A DNA stretch of 64,000 nt from Hypomyces perniciosus (lineage: Eukaryota > Ascomycota > Sordariomycetes > Hypocreales > Hypocreaceae): the NCBI GenBank assembly GCA_008477525.1, contig SPDT01000001.1:1054001-1118000 (forward strand), given 5' to 3'. Both the position numbers and the translations under genes were made by a program. Numbering within the stretch: the stretch's first letter is position 1; the number at the start of each line of letters is the position of its first letter. The notes below the pieces were generated by a model. The model had not been told where the DNA came from. It made no database searches and worked only from the letters and a program-made list of their open reading frames with translations. Positions 45,580 through 58,344 of the stretch are shown here, one piece after another.

Positions 45580-45751
45580 TATTACAGTATGGAAAGGCAG
45601 GTTAAGGCAAATATTGTTGTTGTGCTGTAGAGAGCGAGAAAGCCCTAAGGCTCTATAGCAAGCTATAGCTAGGAACGTGTTAGGGCCTAGTTATATGACC
45701 GGGGCTCACGTAACAGGGCGTCAACATCGCGTCACAGTCAATACTATAACA
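45580..45751 (-). repeat. 3' LTR of C1
   Basis: 172 bp; on the minus strand starts TGTTATAG and ends CTGTAATA (RIPed CA). It is less RIPed than the rest of C1. Confidence 0.85.
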
Positions 45752-46307
45752 ATACCCCCCCCCTTTATTACGCTATTTAGCCGCAAATAGCTATATTGCT
45801 TATATAAATCGAAATTCCAGGTAATCTATCTTAATATTTCCGATATAAAGGTAAATAAAGCGAATTATATAGTTTTTAGTATTAATAATATATAGTTTAG
45901 TTATAGGCTTTAGCGCAGTATAGTTTTTAGTTAGCGCTCTGCAGGCATTAATTTCTTTTTAGCTATTTCCTCCTTTTCCTTTTTTATAATTCCTTTTAAT
46001 ACCTATTATAATAGGCCCAGCTTTTTTAGGTTTCTCTTATAAAAGTCTTATATTACCCTCTCTTAGCTTTATAAATCCTCAGCTAATTACTATATAGCAG
46101 TATAGTATTTCTATTTAATAAAATAGTAGAATCTCTTATTATTATAATAATCTAAAAGCGCTTTAAACTCCTATTTCTTTTATACTTTATCTATACTATC
46201 TTCTCTTTTTAATATTCTGCCTTAAATATTCCTTAACTTAGCTTTATTAATTATCTTTTACCTAAAACGCAGTAAAGTAGTTATTTTAAGTTATAAAAAG
46301 GAGTTAT

Positions 46308-46714
46308 TTTGTCGGGGGTAACTGATATGCCCAACGCACCAGCATTTTTTCTTGTTAGCTTACCCGAGAAAGGTTGGCTGCTTATTTAAGCAGCTACTGG
46401 ATTAGGAAAGCACGGGAGTATAAAGACATACAGATAGACCTAGTTTAATAAACAACAACCTTCTTCCCCCTTCAACACATAACCCCACCTGTAAGAACAC
46501 AGTCGCTGAGGCGTATGAAGGTAACCGTTGGTTGCTTTTGGCTGCCGGCATCATAATCAAATGATCCGCAGTATCTTTTTAGCCCCTACATTACTCAATC
46601 GCCGCTTCGTGGTTCTGTCAGGAGCGCGGTTCCCGCGCTCGATACCAGTCGTTATGTGTGGGTGTGTGTGTGTGTTGTGTGTGTGTTTTGGAGTGCCAAT
46701 TCCCCCTCGACAAA
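46308..46714 (-). mobile_element. 0.4-kb short-TIR element, copy 2, with 4-bp target duplication
   Basis: 407 bp, inverted relative to copy 1 and less RIPed. Ends are TTTGTCGGGG and CCCTCGACAAA, flanked by TTAT on both sides (46304-46307 and 46715-46718). It has a perfect hairpin at 46622-46640 (8-bp stem) and a GT-rich run at about 46654-46686. Small open frames in it do not match between copies in a protein-like way. Confidence 0.65.
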
Positions 46715-49700
46715 TTATATAAGACTAGGAAAATCTTTATACTTTCCGGCAGGCTAACAGCGTAGGCTTATAGGTATACCTTTATTATTATATAAGGCCC
46801 TGCCTATTTATTCTCTAGCTTCTTTATTGGCCGGTTAGTCTTTATATTTCGTATATTAATAAAGACTTCCTGCCTAATAGTATAGACTAGTAATGCCTCT
46901 CTTTATGCATTTATATTTTTTTTATATCTTTTTCCTAAAGCTTTAGCAAGGGCTTTTAGCTATATAATAATATATTTAAATCGCTTAGTAATAGTATTAA
47001 GGCAGAAAAACTCTTTTTTCTTTACTATAGAGAGGTTTAGCAGGTAAGGCTATAAAGGCTTTATCTTTAAATAAAGGTTAAAACTATAATTAATAAAAAA
47101 CAGTAATATATTAATAGTTTTAGATACTATATTATTTATAGCGAATTCGGCTAATAAAAGCCAGTAAGCTTAATTATCCTAGTAAAAGTTAATAAAAGCT
47201 TATAAGTATTATTTTATATGTATATTAATCCTTTTAGTTTAACTATTAGTTTTAAAGTAGAAAGTTAATAACTGTTTTAATATAACTTTTAATCGCTTTA
47301 AAAATTATTTTTAAAACTTTAATATAAACTATATACTGCAGTTTAATATAATATTATTAAGTATATAATAAAGGCAGTAAATCCTATTAATAAATATATT
47401 AACTAGCTTTTTTATTGATAATAAAGTAATAGGTATAAAATAATATATTTTTATAAAGTAGTAAATTACTACCAGTAAATACTTATAGGTAATATTATAT
47501 TAGTATAATTTAGGCAGTAGTATAATATAATTAATAGAGATATTTAACTATATATAAAACAGGACTAGTACTAGTTAAAGGAAGCCTTATAGTAAGGATT
47601 ATGAGGCTTTTGTTTTAATATATAGTTTGCAGGCTTATATAAATACTTTAGTATCTTTTAAAATCTATAGCCACTAGTATATCTGGCTAATAAGGTTTAG
47701 AGTTTTAAACCTGCCTAAGTATTTGGCTAGGCTGCTTAAGTAGTTTTTAAATAGGATTTATATTTAAAGTTTATTATTAAAGGGAATAAAAAGTTACTTT
47801 TAGTAGTAAATTCTATTATTTATTATTTAATAGTTATTTATTGCAATCTAGAGTTCTTTATAAAGCTGTTTTAGCTATTAGCAGATATTAAGGTTTTAAA
47901 GCGCAATTACTATTTCTCTCACTATAGTATTTTATTTATATACTACTGCAATTAAATTATCAATTAGTCTATTTTTTTACCAGTATTATTATAGCTATAA
48001 AAGCAGCCTTTATAGATAGTTTAATATTTAATAAAACTTTTTTTTAAAATATTACTCAAGCTTTAAAGCTAAAAAAACTTTAGAGGAGGATAATATATTG
48101 CCTATTTTGAATTTAATTATTAAAAGGGTTTAATTTTGCAGGCCTATTTTCTACTTTTTTACTTAAAGCGTTAAGCTTTATAGCCTTAAAGCTAGGTTAG
48201 TAAATAATATAAAAGTTAAAGTTAAAAAGGAATTTAAACTATTAGATTTACTGCTAGTTTAAGGCTTTTATTAAAGTAAAGTATTTAAAGTTTTTATAGT
48301 TTATAATAATATTAAACTCTTATAAGCTTTATAATTCTAAGCGCTACTCTTTTATTACTTTAATAATAGCTAAAAGTTCTTTATTATAGATTTTATAGTT
48401 ATATTTTTAAGTATTATACTTTATAGAAAAAAATACAATAAAGTATAGAATACCCTTTTTATTATACTATAATAAAATACTGCCTAATACTTAGTTAAAG
48501 GCATTAATCTTAAAGACTATTTATTTATTATAGTTAAAAAAGGCTAGGACTAAAGTTAATTTAAAGGTATATTTAATTAAGTTAAAGGCTTCCTACTATT
48601 TCTTTCCTTAAATATATAGTTAATCTTTCTTTAAAAGCTTATTTAATAATGCAGCTATTTTAAAGTATCTTTAAATAAAATAATAATAAAAATTTATAAA
48701 GCTAAAGAACTTTTATAAGTCCTTTACTCCTTTAAGTAATTACTAATTTAATATAGCCTTAACTTTCTTAAAATCTATTTCTAATCCCTTTAAAGTAATA
48801 ATTAAGTTAAAGTATTTTATCTTTATTATCTTAAACTTATATTTAATAATATTAATTTAAAGGCTAGTATTTTAAAGGCAGGCTATTATTTTATATATAT
48901 ATTTTCAGTATTTTTTTAATATAATAAATATATAAAGATATTATTAAAGTATATTATATAAATATAGTTAAAGAAATTATAAAGAGTATAGTTAATATAA
49001 TATTAAAATATAGTAGGTATATTATAGAGGCTAAAAAGTATAACTAATATTTTAAAAAGGCTAAACTTTATAATAAACGCTATTTTTATATATCCCCTTT
49101 AGCAATATAAAGGTTATTAAATGCAGTAATAATATTAAGTTTTGTATATACTTTTACTTAACTTAAAGCATTAAAAGTTTCCTAGATTAATAATAATAGG
49201 TATTAATTTTTAATAGTAATATTATTTAACCTTTAATAATTTTAGCAGATATAAATACTGCCTTTTAGTTTTACTATTAGGAAGAGGGGAGTAGTATATT
49301 ATATTTGCGATTTATAGATAAATCTTTTCACTAAGTTATTATCTAACTATTTTCTTATTACCTACAGTTTATTAAGTAAAAATAGCCTATTCTATTAATA
49401 TAATAAGTCTTTTCCTGGCAGTATTTTAATTTTATAGTTTTAGGCCTATTATAAAGGAAACTTATTTACTATCTTTAGCAGGAAGGCGTTATATAAGTTA
49501 TATAGCTAAAAAAGTAGTTTTTTTAGGATATCCAGCTTACTAAGCCTAGGTTTCCCTACTATAAATTTCTTAATATTAGTAGCTGTAATTTCTATTAATT
49601 ATATTAGGGAGTAGTATTTATTAATAAAGTTATATATTTCTTTAAGTAATACTATTTTTACTTTAATATAGTCTCCCTATCCTATAAGTATTTATTAGAA

Positions 49701-52520
49701 AAGTTTATTTAAAAGCTTTAATAAAGTAATAGGTATTAGTTTTTTAATTTTAATAGTTTAATTAATCTCCTTTTAAGTTACTTTTATTGCGCAGATATAT
49801 AATTATTAATAAAAAGTAATAAAGTTTATAGCTACTATTATCTATATATCTACTATATTTAAGTATACTTTTTAATTTTAAAGTTTAGTTTAGTTTTGCG
49901 GAAGTAATATACTAAAAAGTAATAGTAATAGCTTTAATAAAGGTTTCCCTTTTTATTATTAACTATAGATTATAAAGGCAGGCAGTAGCTTTATATATAT
50001 TTAATTCAGGATTATTTATGCCTATATTTCTTTATTATTAGTTCTACTATACTTATAGGTTATATAGTAATCTCGGTTTAGCGTTAAGGTTTATAAAATG
50101 CGCAGCTTAAAGGCCCTTTCCCTAGTCAGGTTATAGTTTATTTTTTCTAAAGTATTCTCAACTAATAGTTACTAGTATAGTATAGTTCTTTATTTAATTA
50201 AGTTAGGCTCTGCTTTATTTAAGGCATTTTTAACTATTAATTGCTAGTAATATATACTCTCTATATTAGCTTTAGTAAAGTTATTTTTTATTTTAACTAC
50301 TATTAAGACCTATATAGGGCTAGCTATACTTTTTAAAAGATAGTAGTTATAATAGTAACAGGATTTAAAAGTAATAGTTAACTCCTTTTAATTAATATTA
50401 AAGTTATATTTTCTTAGCTATAAAAGGCTAAGGATTATAGGTATATTATTAAAGATACTTATAATAAAAAAAGGCAGAGTTTTTTATAAGAGCTAATTAT
50501 AGTTTATATAATAAAGCAGTTTAAAATTTTATTGGCTATACTTTTATTAGTAAGTAAAAAATTCCTAGTAAACAGCAGTTATTGAATAATAATATTAAAT
50601 TGTTTAATAAAAGCGCAGCTAGTAAAAGTTTAAGGTATATAGCTGCTATCTATTAAAGCTTTTATATTAATATAGACATTATATATAAAGAATCGTATAG
50701 TTTATACTAAAAGGGATTTATTGTCTATTTATTTAAATTTAAAGGGTTTTCAATTAAAAAAATAGCAGTAGATTTATTTTAGAATAATAGTCCTGTTTAT
50801 AGTTAACTTTTACTTATAATTTTCAGTAAAAGTTAATCTTTTCTTTAGTTTACAAGTTAGGTTTAAGTTCCTAATAAGTAGGTTTAACTAAATTAGGGTA
50901 AACTGAAAATTAATAAAGTAGCGCTACTATTATTATTTTTATTAATATTTAAAGAGGGTATATTATTTAAGGCCTGGATTTATAGGTTATTTAGGCATTA
51001 TAGGTAATATTAGCGCGCTATTAGAGTTTAATTATTATACTTTACTAGGCTATTTTATTATTAACTTTAAAGTACTATTAGGTTAAAGTATAGCTAGTAT
51101 AGCTAAACTTAGCAGTTTGAAATTTATATTTAGTATAAATTGCCTTAATATATATCAGACTGCTTTTTCTTATTGCATTTATTAAGGCTATAGCCTGCTT
51201 TTTTATAGTAAAAGCAGAGTCCTTTAGCGATATATTCTTTGCGAGAGACTTAAAGGTAAAGTAGCAGGGTATATATAGTATCTAGTTATATTAGGTCGCT
51301 AGCTAGCGCTAAGGCAGCGGCTTAATTGTTCTGCTGGTATTAATAATATTACTGTTAATACTAATGCTGCTGCTATTAATAGCTTTATTAACACTAGCCT
51401 GTTTAGGCTGCGTAGAGGGCATTATAATAGGCGCCCTCCTAGAGCCTATTATAAATAGTCTAATAAAGTTAATACTATTTAGTAAAGTTAAACTTATCTG
51501 GCTTAATTATTTAGGTCTTTATAGTATTAGCAAGCTCTTAAAAGACCTTTATTTTTAAGGCCTTTACTATCTGCTTAGCAGTTTTACTGCATTTACTGCC
51601 TAATATAAATAACTCTACTATAAAGTTTTAAAAAGGTTTATTTAATATATATAGGTTATTAAAAGACTATAATACCTTTTAAAAAAGGTTAATTATTTTA
51701 TATTATTTATTAAAATTAGCGAAAAATACTATATTTGTCTTTTAATACTATTAAGCAAAATTATTAAAACTCTTAATAATAATATTAAAGTTTTTTTATT
51801 ATAGTTAATATATATTTCCTTTTAAAAGACTTATAATATATAGGATTTTTTTAAGTTTAGTTAAAAAGATTAATTAATTACCTGTAAAGGTAATATTAAG
51901 TTAAAAATACTAGTTAATATCTTTTTATTAACATTTAGTAATATTTTTCTATTTACTATTAAATTACTTAAAATCTTTAATTTAGTAGTAGCTAAGTAAG
52001 TTATTATTTTTAAGGCTTAATAGTAAAGCTATATTTAAAGCTTTAACCTAGGCTTTAATTTATACTTTAAGGTCTTGATTTTTAGCTGCCTACTTTAAGA
52101 TTTCCTATTTAAAAGTTTATTTTTATTTTTTTTATTAAGCTAAGACTTTTTTAATAATTTAGCTAAAAAGATAGAATTAATAATAAAGGTTATTATTTTT
52201 AATAATTATATTTATTAAATATATATAGTTACTATTAATACTAGATTTTTATAAGGTTTTAAAAAGAAAAAGGAAAGGCGTAAACTCTATAGCTAAAACT
52301 ATAGTCTATTAGGCTAAGTTAAGCTGCAGGGCAAGGTTTAAGGTATCTATATTTATCTTACTTATAATTAGTTTTTTATAAATATAGGGTTTAAAGGATA
52401 AAGGCTAGGCTATAGAGGCGTTATTATAGGTTTAGGAATACAGGGGGATTTTAAAGGAATTTATAATTGGTTAGGTATATGCTTTACAATAGCGCAGTTA
52501 AGTTAAAGGATAGTATAAAC

Positions 52521-52692
52521 TATTATAGTATAGAAAGGCAGGTTAGGGTAAATATTGTTATTATGCTATAGAGAGCAAGAAAGCCTTAAGGCTCTATAGA
52601 AAGCTATAGCTAGGAATGTGTTGGGGCCTAGTTATATAACTAGGGCTTACGTAATAAAGCATTAATATCGCATTATAGTCGGTGCCGTAACA
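52521..52692 (-). repeat. 5' LTR of C1
   Basis: 172 bp, matching 45580-45751 apart from transitions, ending GCCGTAACA at 52692 on the plus strand and followed by ATTAT. Confidence 0.85.
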
Positions 52693-54042
52693 ATTATAGC
52701 ATTAACTATAATATAATATTGATACTTTATTATATAAACTTTAATTATATAACTAGGCCTTTATATATTCCTACCTATAGCTTTTTAGTAAGCTTTAAAG
52801 CTTTTTTACTTTTTATAATATAATAATATTATTTACTTTAACCTACCTTTTTATACTATAATAGTTTATATTATCCTTTAACTTAACTGCACTATTATAA
52901 AGTATAATTTTATTTTATTATATATTCCCTTTATTCTTAAACTTATAATAATACCTTTATAGACTATTTTAGCTTTTAAACCTTATATTTATAGGAAATT
53001 AATTATTAATAAAATCAATATAAATGCTTTACATTTTACTTAATAGCTTAATTTAATTAAATAAATTATAGTTTTAACTCTTAAATTTATCCTTTTCCTA
53101 TTACTTTTTAAAACTTTATAAAGATTTAATATTAAAGGCACTTATATATTTTTTGTAAATATAATTATTAAAGATAATAACCTTTATTCTTAATTAAATA
53201 TCTTTATTTAAAGTAGAAAAAAATCAAATATAATAAAAAAATAAAAGTAAGTTTTTAAATAAAGATTTTGAAAATATTTAATAAAAAATTAAAATATTAA
53301 ATTTTAAATTAAAGTTTAAATTAAAGCTTTAAATACACTATTTTTTATTAATCTTTAAAAATTATAACCTTTTTAATTATTATTAAATTAAAAATCTTAA
53401 ATTATTTAGTAGTAAATAAAAGATATTTATTAGTACTTTTTATATTAATATTGTTTTAATAAACTATTAAATATTTCTTTAATTAAATATATAAAATTCT
53501 TTATATTATAAACTTTTTAAAAAAAACTATATATTAATTATAATAAACAACTTTAATACTATTATTAATAATTTTAATAATTTTATTTATTAATATTAAA
53601 CAACTAATATTATATTTTCTATTAATGTTTATAAACTATATAAAGTAATTAATTTATTTTAAAAAGTATTATAGTTTTTTAATAATTTTTATATATTAAA
53701 TAAACCCTTTTAAAACTTTATAGTTATAAAGGAAAAAAGCTTTCTTTATTAAAAAGAAAAATAGATTTATTTTTTACTTTATAAAGAAAACAGTTATATA
53801 AGCAAGCTATATACTATAAAAAAGAGGTAGTTTTCTTAATAAAAACTTAATAGAAAGTAAATCTTTATACTATAATAACTTTTTTAATATTTAATTCTTA
53901 ATTATATAATATATATTATATTATTCTTGATTTTAAGGCTATTATATAATATTATATATTCGTTTTATAATGTTTACTAATCTATTATAATCGCTATTAT
54001 TAATAAGCCACTTTATATTAACCTTATTCTATTTGTATAGTA
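52693..54042 (+). mobile_element. C2: family C 5' LTR and gag-side relic, strongly RIPed
   Basis: The LTR runs to 52863; with one T at 45574 left of C1 it makes exactly 172 bp, so C1 inserted one base inside the LTR start. The following 1.2 kb align, with very many transitions, to the gag-side 5' region of C1. The rest of the element is missing; the 569-bp element R2 follows. Nothing coding remains. Confidence 0.7.
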
Positions 54043-54046
54043 TTAA

Positions 54047-54615
54047 AAAGGAGGGCTAAAAAGCAAGGATTTCTGTGTAATTGGGTAACCTTCCTATTCT
54101 GGCTAGACCCGGAATTAGGCCCGACGCTAGGACCGAGTTCCGGAGGAACTTCAGTGTAAGTCAGGAAATTTCTGTTATCTTCAACGATAACAATTGAGCT
54201 AGGACCAGCTACCCCGCCTACCCTAGACTCAATACAATGGCCATAATGGCTATTGTGAAAAATCTGACCAAAATGGTTTCCTGTTTGTATGGCCGTGAGT
54301 CGATTTGACCGATTTTATATACAAATGAATTTTGCGGAAAATAGGAATGCGGCCACGAACCCAACTCTGCCACCATACACCTATTATTAGGTCGGAGGAC
54401 TATTGTAGAAGACAAAGCTATTGTTTATACAATTCACTTCTACACTAGCCGCACATCACTAGATATTCTATAGCTTTCTAGCTATTAGTTCAGTTACAAT
54501 TCAATTGTTTATCCATTGTTAACCCAACTAGACTCTTAGTCGTTTCCTTATTGCTGCATTGGGTGCACCTTCCTAGAAGCTGCACTTAAATAAGGTTCAG
54601 TATAACCTTGTTATT
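54047..54615. mobile_element. 569-bp TTAA-flanked element R, copy R2
   Basis: Inverted relative to R1, same length, with few differences. TTAA stands at 54043-54046 and 54616-54619. Its left side is C2 sequence and its right side is C3 sequence from a different part of family C, so the site is not a simple insertion into one element. GC content is far above the flanks. Confidence 0.6.
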
Positions 54616-54619
54616 TTAA

Positions 54620-57513
54620 TATATAGATATATAATTATTAATAAAAAGTAATAAAGTTTATAGCTGCTATTATTTATATATCTACTATATTTAAGTATAC
54701 TTTTTAATTTTAAAGTTTAGTTTAGTTTTATAAAAGTAATATATTAAAAAGTAATAGTAATAGTAATACCTTTAATAAAGGTTTCCCTTTTTATTATTAA
54801 CTGCAGATTATAAAGGCAGGCAGTGGCTTTATATATATATAGTTTAGGATTATTTATACCTATATTTCTTTATTATTAGTTTTACTATACTTATAGGTTA
54901 TATAGTAATTTCAGTTTAGCGTTAAGGTTTATAGAATATGCAGTTTAAGGGCCCCCTCTTTAATTAGGTTATAGTCTATTTCTTTTAATAGTTGCTGGTA
55001 TAGTATAGTTTTTTATTTAGTTAAGTTAGGCTTTACTTTATTTAAAGTATTTTCAATTATTGGTTATTAGTAATATATACTCCCTATATTAGCTTTAATA
55101 AAGTTATTTTTTATTTTAACTGCTATTAAAACTTATATAATATTAGCTGTATTTTTTAAAAGATAATAGTTATAATAGTAATAGGATTTAAAAGTAATAG
55201 TTAACTCTTTCCAGTTAATATTAAAGTTATATTTTCTTAGCTATAAAAGGCTAAAGATTATAGGTATATTATTAGGGATATTTATAATAAAAAAAAGGCA
55301 GAGTTTTTTATAAAAGTTAATTATAGTTTATATAATAAAGAAGTTTAACATTTTATTGGCTATACTTTTATTAGTAAATAAAAGATTTTTAGTAAATAGT
55401 AGTTATTAAGTAATAATACTAAATCGCTTAATAAAAGCGCTGCTAATAAAAACTTAAAGTATATAGCTACTATTTATTAAAGCTTTTATATTAATATAAA
55501 TATTATATATAAAGAATAGTATAGTTTATATTAAACGGGATTTACTGTCTATTAATTTAAGTTTAAAAGGTTTTTAATTAAAAGATAGCAGTAAATCTAT
55601 TTTAAGATAATAGTTTTATTTATAATTAACCTTTATTTATAACTTTTAGTAAAGGTTAATCTTTTCCTTAGTTTATAAATTAGGTTTAGGTTTTTAATAA
55701 ATAAGGTTAATTAAATTAAAGTAAATTAAAAGTTAATAAAGTAGCGCTATTATTATTGTTTTTATTAATACTTAAAAAAGGTATATTGTTTAAGGCCTAG
55801 ATTTATAGGTTATTTAGGTATTGCAGGTAATATTAATGCACTATTACGATTTAATTATTATAGATTATTAGGCTATTTTATTATTAACTTTAAAGTACTA
55901 TTAGGTTAAAGTATAGCTAGTATAGCTAAACTTAATAGTTTTAATTTTATATTTAGTATAGATTGCCATAATATATATTAAACTACTTTTTTATTTTATA
56001 TTTATTAGAGCTATAGTTTACTTTTTTATAGTAAAAGTAAAGTCTTTTAGTAATATATTTTTTATAAAAGACTTAAAGGCAAAATAATAGAGTATATATA
56101 ATATTTAGCTATATTAAATTATTAACTAGCGTTAAAGCAGTAATTTAGTTATTCTATCAGCATTAATAATATTACTATTAATATTAATACTGTTACTATT
56201 AATTGCTTTATTAATACTAGCCTACTTAAGCAGTATAAAAGGTATTATAGTAAATGCCCTTTTAAAGCTTATTGTAAATAGTTTAATAGAGTTAGTATTA
56301 TTTAGTAAAGTTAAATTTATTTAGCTTAATTATTTAAGTCTTTGTAGTATTAGTAAGCTTTTAAAAGACCTTTATCTTTAAAGCCTTTATTATTTACTTA
56401 ACAGTTTTACTGTATTTACTGCCTAATATAAATAACTTTACTATAAAGTTTTAAAAAGGCTTATTTAATATATATAAATTATTAAAAGACTATAAGGCTG
56501 TTTAAGATTAGTTAATTATTTTATATTATTTATTAAAATTAATAAAAAGTATTATATTAATCTTTTAATACTATTAGGCAGGGTTATTAAAACTTTTAGT
56601 AATAGTATTAAAGTTTCTTTATTATAGTTAATATATATTTCTTTTTAAAAGATATATAATATATAGGATTTTTTAAGTTTAGTTAAGAAAATTAATTAAT
56701 TGCCTATAAAGGTAATATTAATTTAAAAACACTAGTTAATATATTTTTATTAATATTTAGTAATATCTTTTTATTTACTATTAAATTATTTAAAGTCTTT
56801 AATCTAATAATAGCTAAATAGGTTATTATTTTTAAGGCTTAAAAGCAAGGCTGTATTTAAGGCTTTAACCTAAGCTTTTATTTATACTTTAAAGTTTTAA
56901 CTTTTAGTTATTTACTTTAAGATTTTTTATTTAAAAGTTTATTTTTATTTTTTTTATTAAATTAAACTTTTTTTTATTATTTAATTAAAAAGATAGAATT
57001 AATAATAGAGGTTATTATCTTTAATAATTGTATTTATTAAATATATATAATTACTATTAATACTAGATTTTTATAAAGTTTTAAAGAAAAAAGGGAAAGG
57101 CATTAATTTTATAGCTAAAACTATAATCTATTAGGCTAAATTAAGCTATAGGGTAAGGTTTAGGGCATCTATATTTATCTTACTTATAATTAGTTTCCTA
57201 TAAATATAAAGTTTAAAGGATAAAGGCTAGGCTATAGAGGCGTTATTATAGGTTTAAGAATAAAGGGGGATTTAAAGGAATTTATAATTGGTTAAGTATA
57301 TACTTTATAATAATATAGCTAAATTAAAGGATAGTATAAACTATTATAGTATAGAAAAGTAGGTTAAGGTAAATATTATTATTATACTATAAAAAGCGAG
57401 AAAGCCTTAAGGCTTTATAGAAAGCTATAGCTAGGAACGCGTTAGGGCCTGGTTACGTAACTGGGACTTATGTAATAGGGCGTCAATATCGCGTTACGGT
57501 CAGTGCCGTGACA
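54620..57513 (-). mobile_element. C3: 5' part of a family C element, RIPed
   Basis: Collinear with C1 from about 49785 to 52692 and carries a 5' LTR at 57342-57513 (172 bp). The 3' half (most of pol and the 3' LTR) is absent, cut off at R2. The 5' LTR abuts B-family sequence at 57514. Confidence 0.8.
57342..57513 (-). repeat. 5' LTR of C3
   Basis: 172 bp, ending AGTGCCGTGACA on the plus strand. This end is less RIPed than that of the C1 5' LTR, and the unmutated terminus TGTCACGGCAC on the minus strand can be read from it. Confidence 0.85.
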
Positions 57514-58344
57514 ATAATATTTATAATAAATTAATTTATTATAATTTAAAATATTAAACTTATAGCTAAATAGTAAAAAAGCTAATAAATAGTTAATTAT
57601 AGAATATTTAATATTATTATATATAAATTAAATAAAATATAATTCTATGGTTAATTATTTTATTATTTACTATAAAAAAATATAAATAATACTTTAAAGC
57701 TTAATTCTACTATTTAATTTAATTGTTGGTCTATAAGTAAAAAGTAATATTAAATTAGTATTTATAAGTAAATAAACAATAAAAACTTTATTAAAATTAG
57801 AATTTAAAGAATTAATTTTTATTAAAGCTAATTCTTTATAGTATTTGAAAAATTAAATAAATATATTTTATAAAAAGGTTAATAATTTTCTTATTTATAA
57901 TATATACTATTATAAGTATAGATAAAGTATATTTTATATATTAACTAATAATAATAAAAATTATATTATATAGGTATTTACCTTTATAGTTTAAAACTTT
58001 TAGTAAATCTATAATAAAATCTATAGAAATTTCTTTAAAAGGTTTTTTTAATATTAATAATAAAGTAAATTTACTGGAAAGTTAATAGGTTTTTACTTTT
58101 ATTATTTAATAAATATAATATATAAATATATAGCGCTTAATATTTTACTTTATACTTTACTACTAATAGGTTAATATAATATAATTTAAAGTATAATTAA
58201 CTTTTTAATATTTAATAGTTAAATTATTATAAAATAATATTAAAATTTTAATATAAAGATTCATTAATATATAGACTTTATTTTAATAATAAATTAATTA
58301 ATTATTATTAATAATTTAATTATTACTATAAAATATATTAATTA
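57514..58344 (-). mobile_element. B2: family B integrase-side fragment, RIPed
   Basis: Collinear with B1 from about 2890 to 4125 but without the 0.4-kb element, so it supplies the empty site (near 57930). C3 is inserted at or joined to its left end. It breaks off at about 58344, where B3 starts in the opposite direction. Confidence 0.75.

Larger units (their letters stand above)
45580..52692 (-). mobile_element. C1: Ty3/gypsy element, full length, heavily RIPed, 7113 bp with a nested insertion
   Basis: 172-bp LTRs lie at 45580-45751 and 52521-52692, with a perfect ATTAT target duplication (45575-45579 and 52693-52697). A C-rich run after the left LTR (minus strand GGGGGGGGG) is the polypurine tract and fixes the minus orientation. 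Minus-strand translation near 48931-48955 gives Y-F-N-N-I-F-I-Y, a gypsy reverse transcriptase active site with both Asp changed to Asn. Downstream I-K-Y and I-I-T-L-K-G-L-E-I-D-F-K-K-V-K-A-I fit the end of the reverse transcriptase. RNase H and integrase would lie toward 46000 and gag toward 52000. A 0.4-kb element sits at 46308-46714. No open frame of use. Confidence 0.85.

Noticed and set aside
51364..51558. Leu-rich 64-codon plus-strand frame in C1
   Set aside because: It is antisense to the element in its gag-side region and results from TAA/TTA-rich composition.
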